Assembly: GCA_024710675.1 (NCBI GenBank)
Contig: JANJUH010000259.1
Span: 1-6,910 of the forward strand
DNA from: Lysobacterales bacterium
GTDB taxonomy: Bacteria; Pseudomonadota; Gammaproteobacteria; Xanthomonadales; SZUA-5
Length of the DNA stretch: 6,910 nucleotides
Direction of reading: 5' to 3'
A program made the translations under genes and the position numbers. Each line of letters begins with the position of its first letter. Position 1 is the first letter of the stretch. The notes under the pieces were generated by a model. That model had not been told where the DNA came from, made no database searches, and worked only from the letters and a program-made list of their open reading frames with translations. This document shows positions 1 through 5,386 of this stretch, in pieces.

Positions 1-19
1 GGGATCGCGCTGCAGCCCT

Positions 20-56
20 GGATCCTGGATGCGCGCTAGGCGCTTATCCGGGCTAC
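20..56 (-). repeat. REP-like hairpin with 5' GTAG (minus strand)
   Basis: Read on the minus strand, this begins with GTAG (56 to 53), followed by an imperfect palindrome. GGAT at 27-30 pairs with ATCC at 46-49, GCGC at 31-34 pairs with GCGC at 40-43, and the outer CC/GG bases extend the stem. The pattern, a GTAG head and a GGATAAGCGC-type arm, resembles REP elements common in gammaproteobacteria. Its sequence differs from the repeats at 5267 and 6847, so it would be a second REP family. The assignment rests on pattern only. Confidence 0.5.
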
Positions 57-142
57 GGGTTGCGAACGGCGGCCGGGTTCGTGCGACAAGCTTCAAGCCA
101 AACACGGGCGAAAGGGGTCTGCCGCACCCGCACCCACCGAGT

Positions 143-194
143 CCCGGGTACCGGATCCCGGGTCCCGACACACAGCCCCGGGTCCCGGATCCCG
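143..194. repeat. 18-bp direct repeat pair, GC-rich
   Basis: Two 18-bp copies lie at 143-160 and 177-194, 34 bp apart, and differ only at position 150 (A) versus 184 (C). The motif is built from CCCGGG, GGATCC and GTCCCG words. A further partial word, GGGTCCCG, sits at 160-167. No gene is apparent from 57 to 226, and the stretch lies 3' of the minus-strand regulator. It looks like a locally expanded intergenic repeat. Confidence 0.75.
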
Positions 195-224
195 TGCCCT
201 CGTGCCCTCGTGCCCTCGTGCCCT
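193..224. repeat. Octanucleotide tandem repeat, CGTGCCCT x4
   Basis: Four exact head-to-tail copies of CGTGCCCT occupy 193-224. A partial fifth copy (CGT, 225-227) runs into the regulator's stop codon, which is TCA on the plus strand at 227-229. Copy-number change by slippage here would not alter the protein, because the array begins at the stop codon. It could alter the 3' end of the transcript. Confidence 0.9.
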
Positions 225-226
225 CG

Positions 227-1594
227 TCAATCCCCATCCTTCAACTCCACGCCCAGTGCCCGCAGCTTGCGGTACAGATGGGTCCGTTCCAGGCCCACGG
301 CCTTGGCGAGTTTGCCGACGCTGCCGCCGGCGAGTTTGAGCTGGTGGACCAGGTACTCGCGCTCGAAGGCTTCGCGGGCTTCGCGCAGCGGCAAGCCGAG
401 GTCGATCGGCAGCGTGCCGTCGCCGCGCGGCTTCTCCGGGCGGGCGGGGCCGAGGGCCTGCTCCACTTCGGGCTGGTCGACCTCGTCGCCCTGGCCAAGG
501 ATCAGCAGGCGCTGGACCAGGTTCGACAGCTCACGGACATTGCCGGGCCAGGGGTACTGGCGCATGCGGTTCTGCGCGGCGACGGTGAAGCGGCGATAGG
601 GCAACTGGTCGCGGTCGGCGAAATGACCCGCGAAGTAACGGACCAGTTCCGGGATGTCCTCGGGGCGCTCGCGCAATGCCGGCACCCGCAGCGGCACCAC
701 CTTGAGCTGGTAGTACAGGGTTTCGTCGAAGCGACCATCGGCCGATTCGCCGACAAGGTCGCGACTGGTGCCGGCGACGATGCGCGCACCCAGCTCGACG
801 TTCTCGTGGCCGCCGACGCGCGAAAAGCGCCGCGTCGCCAGCGCTGCTGCAAGCCGCGCCTGCAGCTCGGTCGAGAGCATGGTTACCTCGTCCAGGTACA
901 GCGTGCCGCCGCTGGCCTGTTCCAGCAGGCCGTAGCGCAACTCGCCGCCTTCCTCGACGCCGAAGACATCGCGCGCCGCATCCGGCTTGCTCAGAGCGCC
1001 GCCGCTGACGACCACGAAGGGCGCCTCGCGGCGTGGCGAGCGCTCGTGCAGGTAGCGCGCCAGCACCTGCTTGCCGGTGCCGGGTTCGCCCTCGAGCAGC
1101 ACGCCGGCCTCGGTCTGCGCGGCGCGCTCGATCTGCGCACGCAGGGCCTGCATGGCCCGGCTGGTACCCACCGGCTCCGGCACCTCGCTGACCCGGCGCT
1201 TGAGACCCTCGTTCTCCTGACGCAGGCGCGAGGCCTCCAGCGCGCGCTCGACGGTCAGCAGCAACTTGGCCAGCGAGATCGGCTTCTCGATGAAGTCCCA
1301 GGCACCCAGGCGCGTCGCCTCGACAGCGGTTTCGATCGTGCCATGGCCGCTCATCATCACCACCGGCATCGGCGGACGGCCGTTCTGGCTCCATTCGCGC
1401 AGCAAGGTGATGCCGTCGGTATCGGGCATCCACACATCGAGCAACACCAGATCCGGACGGCGCGCGCGCACTGCCTGGCGGGCGGCGGCAGCATCGGGGG
1501 CCGATTCGACGCCATAGCCCTCGTCGGCCAGGATTTCCTGGACCAGGGAGCGGATGTCCGGTTCGTCGTCGACGACCAGGATGAAGTGGGCCAT
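227..1594 (-). CDS. ntrX: NtrX-like response regulator with degenerate sigma-54-type AAA+ domain
   Basis: A 455-residue cytoplasmic transcription regulator. An N-terminal receiver domain (about 3-120) has acidic residues D9/D10, phospho-acceptor D53 (LVLLDVWMPD), S82 and K104. A central AAA+ ATPase domain (about 140-365) has Walker A GEPGTGKQ (169-176), Walker B GGTLYLDEV (229-237) and sensor II WPGNVREL (349-356). A Fis-type helix-turn-helix lies at about 411-452. The receiver sequence and overall order fit NtrX, normally paired with the sensor kinase NtrY; no kinase gene is in the window. The GAFTGA loop expected near 214-219 is missing. The two arginine-finger positions read D290 and Q296 (RFDETLYYQL instead of the usual FREDLYYRL). 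I chose ATG at 1594 because it puts the receiver start where the family has it; an in-frame GTG at 1606 adds four residues. Neither start has a clear ribosome-binding site. It is transcribed divergently from the cytochrome gene. The NtrX name is likely but rests on recall of the family. Confidence 0.87.
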   Translation of the reverse strand: MAHFILVVDDEPDIRSLVQEILADEGYGVESAPDAAAARQAVRARRPDLVLLDVWMPDTDGITLLREWSQNGRPPMPVVMMSGHGTIETAVEATRLGAWDFIEKPISLAKLLLTVERALEASRLRQENEGLKRRVSEVPEPVGTSRAMQALRAQIERAAQTEAGVLLEGEPGTGKQVLARYLHERSPRREAPFVVVSGGALSKPDAARDVFGVEEGGELRYGLLEQASGGTLYLDEVTMLSTELQARLAAALATRRFSRVGGHENVELGARIVAGTSRDLVGESADGRFDETLYYQLKVVPLRVPALRERPEDIPELVRYFAGHFADRDQLPYRRFTVAAQNRMRQYPWPGNVRELSNLVQRLLILGQGDEVDQPEVEQALGPARPEKPRGDGTLPIDLGLPLREAREAFEREYLVHQLKLAGGSVGKLAKAVGLERTHLYRKLRALGVELKDGD

Positions 1595-1623
1595 TGCCGG
1601 GATCACAAAGGTATCTGTGGCGA

Positions 1624-1629
1624 AGCATA
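1624..1629 (-). promoter_or_regulatory. Candidate -10 box for the regulator gene
   Basis: On the minus strand, TATGCT at 1629-1624 fits a sigma-70 -10 element and lies 29 bases upstream of the ATG at 1594. No convincing -35 hexamer is seen 16-18 bp further upstream. Transcription from here would give a leader of only about 20 nt. Weak support. Confidence 0.25.
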
Positions 1630-1743
1630 GACCTTCGCACCGCGCCGGGCAGGCTCACGCCCACTCGGTCGACCGCGGCGCACACTTCGTGACGTGATGT
1701 CGCCTCCCCGGCCGACAAGGCAACCACTTCGGCCCCGCCCACG

Positions 1744-1749
1744 TATACT
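1744..1749 (+). promoter_or_regulatory. Candidate -10 box for the cytochrome c gene
   Basis: TATACT at 1744-1749 matches the sigma-70 -10 consensus at five of six positions and stands out in very GC-rich surroundings. It would give a leader of about 60 nt to the GTG at 1815. The -35 region (around 1721-1726, CAACCA) is poor, so an activator may be needed. The palindrome at 1763-1779 lies just downstream. Confidence 0.45.
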
Positions 1750-1762
1750 GCGCGGCTTCGAT

Positions 1763-1779
1763 TGCCGGCCAGGCCGGCA
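1763..1779. promoter_or_regulatory. Perfect 17-bp palindrome in the divergent control region
   Basis: TGCCGGCC and GGCCGGCA are exact inverted repeats of 8 bp around a single A at 1771. The site falls about where transcription from the TATACT box would begin, a position suited to a dimeric repressor or regulator. It could equally act as an RNA hairpin in the 5' leader, although the one-base centre would force the inner pairs open. The palindrome is seen directly; its function is inferred. Confidence 0.45.
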
Positions 1780-1802
1780 TCTCCGGCACACATTCCATCG
1801 AC

Positions 1803-1807
1803 AGAGG
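1803..1807 (+). promoter_or_regulatory. Ribosome-binding site deciding the GTG start
   Basis: AGAGG at 1803-1807 is spaced seven bases from GTG at 1815. It supports this GTG as the start of the cytochrome; no ATG gives the full N-terminal anchor in this frame. Confidence 0.65.
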
Positions 1808-1814
1808 TCCCTCC

Positions 1815-2384
1815 GTGACCAAGCACGACGCGGTCTTCCTCAAGCACTTCGCCCAACTGATCGTCGGCCTGATGGTCTTCACGCTGCTGCTGATCATCGT
1901 GGCGCACGCGATCAACAACAATTTCTACGGTTATGGCGAGGCCACGCCGGACGCGAAGATCGAGGATCTCAATTCGATCCAGCGCGAGCGCGTCGCCGCC
2001 CAGCGCGCGGCCACCGAAGCTCGACTGCAGCCGGTGGGTTCGGTGCAGGCTGGCGAGACCGGCCTGGCCGCTATCGCTGCTGCCGAAGCCGCCCGCCAGC
2101 AGGCGCTGGCCAGCCAGGTTGCCTACGGCGGCACGCTCGACGGCGCCGTCATCTATCAGAACCTCTGTGGCGCCTGCCACCAGAACGGCGCGGCCGGCGC
2201 CCCGGCGCCGACCAAGGAAGCCTGGGCCCCGCGCATCGCCCAGGGCCTGGACACGCTGGTCAAGCATGCGATCGAGGGTTTCCAGGGCCCCGGCGGCGTG
2301 ATGCCGGCGCGCGGCGGCAATCCGGCGCTGACCGACGAGCAGGTGCGCGCCTCGGTCGAGTACATGGTGCAGAAGTACCAGTAA
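1815..2384 (+). CDS. Membrane-anchored cytochrome c5-type monohaem protein
   Basis: A 189-residue electron carrier. One uncleaved N-terminal membrane helix (about 12-34) should hold it in the inner membrane with the haem domain in the periplasm. An Ala/Arg/Glu-rich, probably helical linker (about 45-105) follows. The C-terminal c-type domain (about 107-189) has the haem-binding CGACH motif at 118-122, with C118 and C121 for covalent attachment and H122 as proximal ligand. M163, in GVMPARGG, is the likely distal ligand. The GGVMPARGG loop and the ending EYMVQKY resemble the cytochrome c5 family. Proteins of this kind pass electrons from the bc1 complex to terminal oxidases, but the partner cannot be read here. 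The start is GTG with AGAGG seven bases upstream. It diverges from the NtrX-like gene and is followed after 65 nt by the nuclease, with a hairpin between them. Confidence 0.9.
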   Translation: MTKHDAVFLKHFAQLIVGLMVFTLLLIIVAHAINNNFYGYGEATPDAKIEDLNSIQRERVAAQRAATEARLQPVGSVQAGETGLAAIAAAEAARQQALASQVAYGGTLDGAVIYQNLCGACHQNGAAGAPAPTKEAWAPRIAQGLDTLVKHAIEGFQGPGGVMPARGGNPALTDEQVRASVEYMVQKYQ

Positions 2385-2408
2385 GCCCGACCGCCATCGT
2401 CGACACTG

Positions 2409-2434
2409 ATCGCCGCCTGCAAGGGCGGCGATTT
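2409..2434 (+). terminator. Stem-loop after the cytochrome gene, probable terminator
   Basis: ATCGCCGCC (2409-2417) pairs perfectly with GGCGGCGAT (2424-2432) around a six-base loop. Only a short T-rich tail (TTTCGTCT from 2432) follows, so termination may be partial. It ends about 17 nt before the nuclease start codon and could also reduce read-through into, or translation of, that gene. Confidence 0.6.
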
Positions 2435-2449
2435 CGTCTGGGGAATCCG

Positions 2450-4336
2450 ATGAAGAAGCGAATGCTCCCGCTTGGACTGCTGGCCTCGGCGCTGCTCGCC
2501 GGCTGCGGCGACCAGCCATCCGGCGCCACCAGCGGACCCGGGTCCTGCGGCGACGCCGCCGACCTGATCAGCAGCATCCAGGGTGCGCAGGCCCGGAGTC
2601 CCCGGACCGGCAGCACGGTGACCATCGAGGCCGTGGTCGTCGGCGCCCATGTGGACGGCCTGGGCGGCATCTTCGTGCAGGAGGAACAGGCCGATCGCGA
2701 TGGCGACCCGATGAGCTCGGAGGGTTTGTTCCTCCAGGTCGACGGGGCCAATCCGCGCGTGAACACGGGCGAAGTGGTGCGCGCACGGGGCATCGTCGGC
2801 GAGCTCGGCGATGGCAACCGCAGCCTGACTGCGCTGGTCGACCTCAGCGATTTCCGCGTCTGCGGCCGTGCCGACGAGTTGCCGCTGCCGGCGCTGATCG
2901 AGGAAGCCCCGCTGCTGCCCGAGGACTGGGAGGCGTGGGAAGGCATGCGCGTGGAGATCGAGCCGGCGGCGACCGTGGTGGGCAACTGGTCCGTGCTCGA
3001 TCGCGGCGAGTTGCTGGTCGCACTCGGCGGGCGCCAATGGGTGCCGACGGATCGCCATCCACCCGGCGAGGCGGCACGCCAGCTCGCATCCGACCAGGCG
3101 CGGGCGCGCATCCTGCTCGACGACGGCAACGTCGACGGCGGCATGCCGGAGCAGGTGGCCTGGTTGCGCCGGCAGCCAAGCGGCGACGCACCACTGCGCG
3201 CGGGTTCGGAGGTGCGCGGCATTGCCGGCGTGCTCGACCAGCGTTACGGCAGCTATCGCATCCATGTCGACGGGCGCGTCGAGGTGAGCCACGCGCCACG
3301 CCCGCAGACCGCGCCCGAGGTGGCTGGCGCGCTGCGGATCGCGACTTTCAACGTACAGAACTACTTCAACGGCGACGGCAAGGGCGGCGGCTTTCCGACG
3401 CCGCGCGGTGCCCGTGACGCCGAAGAACTCAAGCGCCAGCGCGCCAAGGTCATCAGCACGCTGCGCGGCCTCGATGCCGACCTTTACGCGCTGACGGAGG
3501 TCGAGAACGACGGCTACGACAAGGATTCCGCGATTGCCGAGCTGGCCCGCGAACTGGGCGCCTCGAGGGGTCGCCCGCGCGAGTACGACTACATCCGCGC
3601 CCCGGGAGAGCGCCTCGGCGGTGACGAGATCAGCGTCGGTTTCATCTACCGCACGCGCAAGCTCGAGCCGGTGGGGCCTTCCGCCGCACTCGAGGGCGGA
3701 CCCTTCGCCCGCGGCAACCGCGTACCGCTGGCCCAGAGCTTCGAGGCGCGTGACAGCAAGGGCCGCTTCACTGCCGTGGTCAACCATTTCAAGAGCAAGG
3801 GCGGCTGCGAGGAGGCCGACGAGGCCAATCGCGATCGCGGCGACGGCCAGGCCTGCTGGAACGCCTTGCGCGTCGATGCCGCGCGGGCCCTGGCGGCATG
3901 GCTCGCCACCGACCCCACCGGCAGTGGCGACCCCGACGTGCTGATCCTGGGCGATCTCAACGCCAACTCGCGCGAGGATCCGATCCGCCTGCTCGAGGAA
4001 GCCGGCTACGCACGCGCCCGTGACGAGGGCAATCGCGCGGACTATTCGTATGTGTGGTCAGGCCTGTCCGGACACCTGGACCATGCGCTGATGAGCACCA
4101 GCCTGGCCGAGCAATTCCGCGAAATCGCCGTGTGGCACATCAATGCCGACGAGATGACGGCCTTCGATTTCCGTCGCGGCGATCGTCCGCGGGCGATCGA
4201 TGCGCGCATGTTCAGGGCCGATCCCTTCCGCTCCTCCGATCACGACCCGCTGCTGCTCGGCTTCGACATCGCGCCGCCGCCACCGGAGCCTGCGCCGGAA
4301 CCGGCCGACGAGGACGCCGCAACGCCGGCGGGCTGA
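2450..4336 (+). CDS. Lipoprotein nuclease, EEP superfamily (ExeM/NucH-like)
   Basis: A 628-residue predicted envelope-anchored nuclease. The N-terminus is a lipoprotein signal: Lys/Arg-rich start, hydrophobic stretch, lipobox LLAGC with lipidated C19. Residues about 40-140 look like the OB-fold-like domain found in YhcR/ExeM-type nucleases (GIFVQEE, TGEVVRARGIVGE). The EEP catalytic domain covers about 295-620, with N301 (ATFNVQNYF), E350 (TEVEN), NHFKSK at 445-450, D502 and N504 (GDLNAN), D544 (HLDHALM) and D597/H598 (SSDHDP). All the usual metal-binding and catalytic positions appear present. Apart from C19 there are four cysteines, C33, C138, C453 and C469, suggesting two disulphides. The tail is Pro/Glu-rich (about 609-628). 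Family members degrade extracellular DNA for nutrients or biofilm turnover; the exact substrate is inferred. The start is ATG at 2450, with GGGGA five bases upstream and the signal peptide directly after it; the reading frame stays open far upstream, but that part overlaps the cytochrome. Confidence 0.88.
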   Translation: MKKRMLPLGLLASALLAGCGDQPSGATSGPGSCGDAADLISSIQGAQARSPRTGSTVTIEAVVVGAHVDGLGGIFVQEEQADRDGDPMSSEGLFLQVDGANPRVNTGEVVRARGIVGELGDGNRSLTALVDLSDFRVCGRADELPLPALIEEAPLLPEDWEAWEGMRVEIEPAATVVGNWSVLDRGELLVALGGRQWVPTDRHPPGEAARQLASDQARARILLDDGNVDGGMPEQVAWLRRQPSGDAPLRAGSEVRGIAGVLDQRYGSYRIHVDGRVEVSHAPRPQTAPEVAGALRIATFNVQNYFNGDGKGGGFPTPRGARDAEELKRQRAKVISTLRGLDADLYALTEVENDGYDKDSAIAELARELGASRGRPREYDYIRAPGERLGGDEISVGFIYRTRKLEPVGPSAALEGGPFARGNRVPLAQSFEARDSKGRFTAVVNHFKSKGGCEEADEANRDRGDGQACWNALRVDAARALAAWLATDPTGSGDPDVLILGDLNANSREDPIRLLEEAGYARARDEGNRADYSYVWSGLSGHLDHALMSTSLAEQFREIAVWHINADEMTAFDFRRGDRPRAIDARMFRADPFRSSDHDPLLLGFDIAPPPPEPAPEPADEDAATPAG

Positions 4337-4364
4337 TCGGCGCCGCTTGCATTCACCGGCGGCC

Positions 4365-4383
4365 GTCCCCAAGTCCCGGGGAC
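4365..4383 (+). other. Small stem-loop between nuclease and rhomboid genes
   Basis: GTCCCC (4365-4370) pairs exactly with GGGGAC (4378-4383) around a seven-base loop. No T-run follows, so it is a weak candidate for a terminator; it could instead be an mRNA-stabilising or processing hairpin. The gap between the two genes is 70 nt and no promoter is evident in it. Confidence 0.35.
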
Positions 4384-4406
4384 CCTCTGGCCGAGCCGCT
4401 CGCCGA

Positions 4407-5228
4407 ATGAACATCCGCCCCCTGCCCGATGCGGCCTTCAGCCCGGAGGCGCTGAAGCGCGATCGCCGCCGGCTGGAAACCGCCCTGTTCTGGGGTGCGG
4501 TGTTCGTGGGCCTGCTGTGGCTGGTGCGTCTGGCCGAATGGGCCGCCGGCACGCCTTTCTCCTTCCTCGGCCTGGCGCCGCGCGAATGGAGCGGGCTGGT
4601 CGGGATCCTCGGCGCGCCGCTGGTGCACGGCTCGCTCGGTCACCTGGCCGCCAACAGCGCACCCACCTTCGTGCTGCTGAGCCTCGGCATGTATGCCGTC
4701 CCGCGCGCGACCCTGCGCGCGCTGCCGCTGATCTGGGTCCTGAGCGGCGTGCTGGTCTACGCCCTCGGTCGCCCCTCGCTGCACATCGGCGCCAGCGGCG
4801 TGACGCACGGGCTGATGGCCTTCCTGTTCCTGCTCGGCGCGCTCCGCCGAGACCGCGTGACGCTGGCGATCGCACTGGTCGTCTTCTTCCTCTACGGCGG
4901 CATGATCTACGGCTTCCTGCCGACCGCGCCGGGCATCAGTTTCGAGTACCACGGCGCGGGACTCGCCGCAGGCCTGCTCGCGGCCATCCTCTGGCGCAAG
5001 CTCGACCCGCCACCGGCGGTACGCCGCTACAGTTGGGAAGACGAGGCCGAGGAGGACGCCGAACCCGGATCCACCGCGGGCGACCCGCTGGAGCCGCCGC
5101 CGCCGATCGACATCAAGCCGATCTGGGACGGCCCGCAGTCCGGGGAACGCGGCACGCTGATCCGTTTTCCGGTGGAGCGGCGACGGCCGGGGGACGACGA
5201 GGACGGGCGGCCGCCGACGCTGCATTGA
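4407..5228 (+). CDS. Rhomboid-family intramembrane serine protease
   Basis: A 273-residue polytopic inner-membrane protease that cleaves transmembrane substrates within the bilayer. The catalytic serine is S130 in HIGASGVTHG, the rhomboid GxSG signature. The catalytic histidine is H182 in FEYHGAGLAAG, in the last core helix. H79 and N83 in GHLAANS match the conserved helix-2 residues that line the oxyanion region. About six hydrophobic segments are visible (roughly 26-47, 62-76, 84-98, 104-120, 128-147 and 151-196, the last probably two helices). Residues about 200-273 form an unusual soluble tail: acidic (SWEDEAEEDAEP), then proline-rich, then basic. The start is ATG at 4407; the ribosome-binding site is weak, but upstream codons in this frame overlap the nuclease. 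It follows the nuclease by 70 nt on the same strand and may share its transcript. The substrate is unknown. Confidence 0.9.
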   Translation: MNIRPLPDAAFSPEALKRDRRRLETALFWGAVFVGLLWLVRLAEWAAGTPFSFLGLAPREWSGLVGILGAPLVHGSLGHLAANSAPTFVLLSLGMYAVPRATLRALPLIWVLSGVLVYALGRPSLHIGASGVTHGLMAFLFLLGALRRDRVTLAIALVVFFLYGGMIYGFLPTAPGISFEYHGAGLAAGLLAAILWRKLDPPPAVRRYSWEDEAEEDAEPGSTAGDPLEPPPPIDIKPIWDGPQSGERGTLIRFPVERRRPGDDEDGRPPTLH

Positions 5229-5266
5229 GGATGACGGGACTCGGGACGAGCTTGCACGCCTCGAGC

Positions 5267-5335
5267 GTAGGAGCGCCCTCTGGGCGCGATCGAGGCCTGC
5301 GGCAAATCCCTATCGCGCGCAGAGCGCGCTACTAC
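5267..5335. repeat. Bipartite REP (BIME-like) element, copy 1
   Basis: Two inverted REP halves with GTAG ends (GTAG at 5267-5270, CTAC at 5332-5335). The left hairpin is GCGCCC-TCT-GGGCGC (5273-5287) and the right hairpin is GCGCGC-AGA-GCGCGC (5315-5329). The halves share about 21 of 25 positions when one is reverse-complemented. The element lies between two convergent genes (rhomboid and transporter), a typical REP location. GTAG-headed REPs are known substrates of RAYT (TnpA-REP) transposases in xanthomonads; no such gene is in the window. Confidence 0.85.
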
Positions 5336-5365
5336 GGGTGGGGCGGTGTGCGGGGCCCTTGGCCA

Positions 5366-5386
5366 AGCACCCTCCGGGCGCGATCA
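5366..5386 (-). repeat. Decayed REP half overlapping the transporter stop codon
   Basis: This 21-bp stretch matches the core of the 5267 REP half at about 17 of 21 positions (AGCACCCTCCGGGCG against AGCGCCCTCTGGGCG). On the minus strand it still folds as GCGCCC-GGA-GGGTGC with one G-U pair and a three-base loop. Its end supplies the transporter's TGA stop (5386-5384). The GTAG head is missing. Confidence 0.5.

Noticed and set aside
1..56. Integron attC or mobile-element end
   Set aside because: There is no integrase, no attC core-site pairs and no transposase; a REP-like hairpin explains the palindrome more simply.
143..224. CRISPR array
   Set aside because: The units are 8 or 18 bp with no unique spacers of regular length, and no cas gene is present.
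1595..1606. GTG start at 1606 for the regulator
   Set aside because: It adds only MIPA before the family-typical MAHFILVVDDE start and has no better ribosome-binding site. It cannot be fully excluded.
29..1630. A 533-codon open frame on the plus strand opposite the regulator
   Set aside because: It is antisense to a gene with clear receiver, AAA+ and helix-turn-helix motifs. Its product is low-complexity Ala/Arg/Gln/Leu-rich, as expected from GC-rich third-position bias.
1694..2449. N-terminal extension of the nuclease frame
   Set aside because: It overlaps the cytochrome in another frame and is Arg/Gly-rich. The lipoprotein signal and ribosome-binding site place the true start at 2450.
531..2519. 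A 662-codon minus-strand open frame spanning the regulator, the intergenic region and the cytochrome
   Set aside because: It is out of frame with the regulator and antisense to the cytochrome, which has a CGACH motif and a membrane anchor. Its product is Arg/Ala/Gly-rich and matches no family I know.
2156..3787. A 543-codon minus-strand open frame opposite the nuclease
   Set aside because: It is a shadow of the nuclease reading frame, with no recognisable domain and atypical composition.
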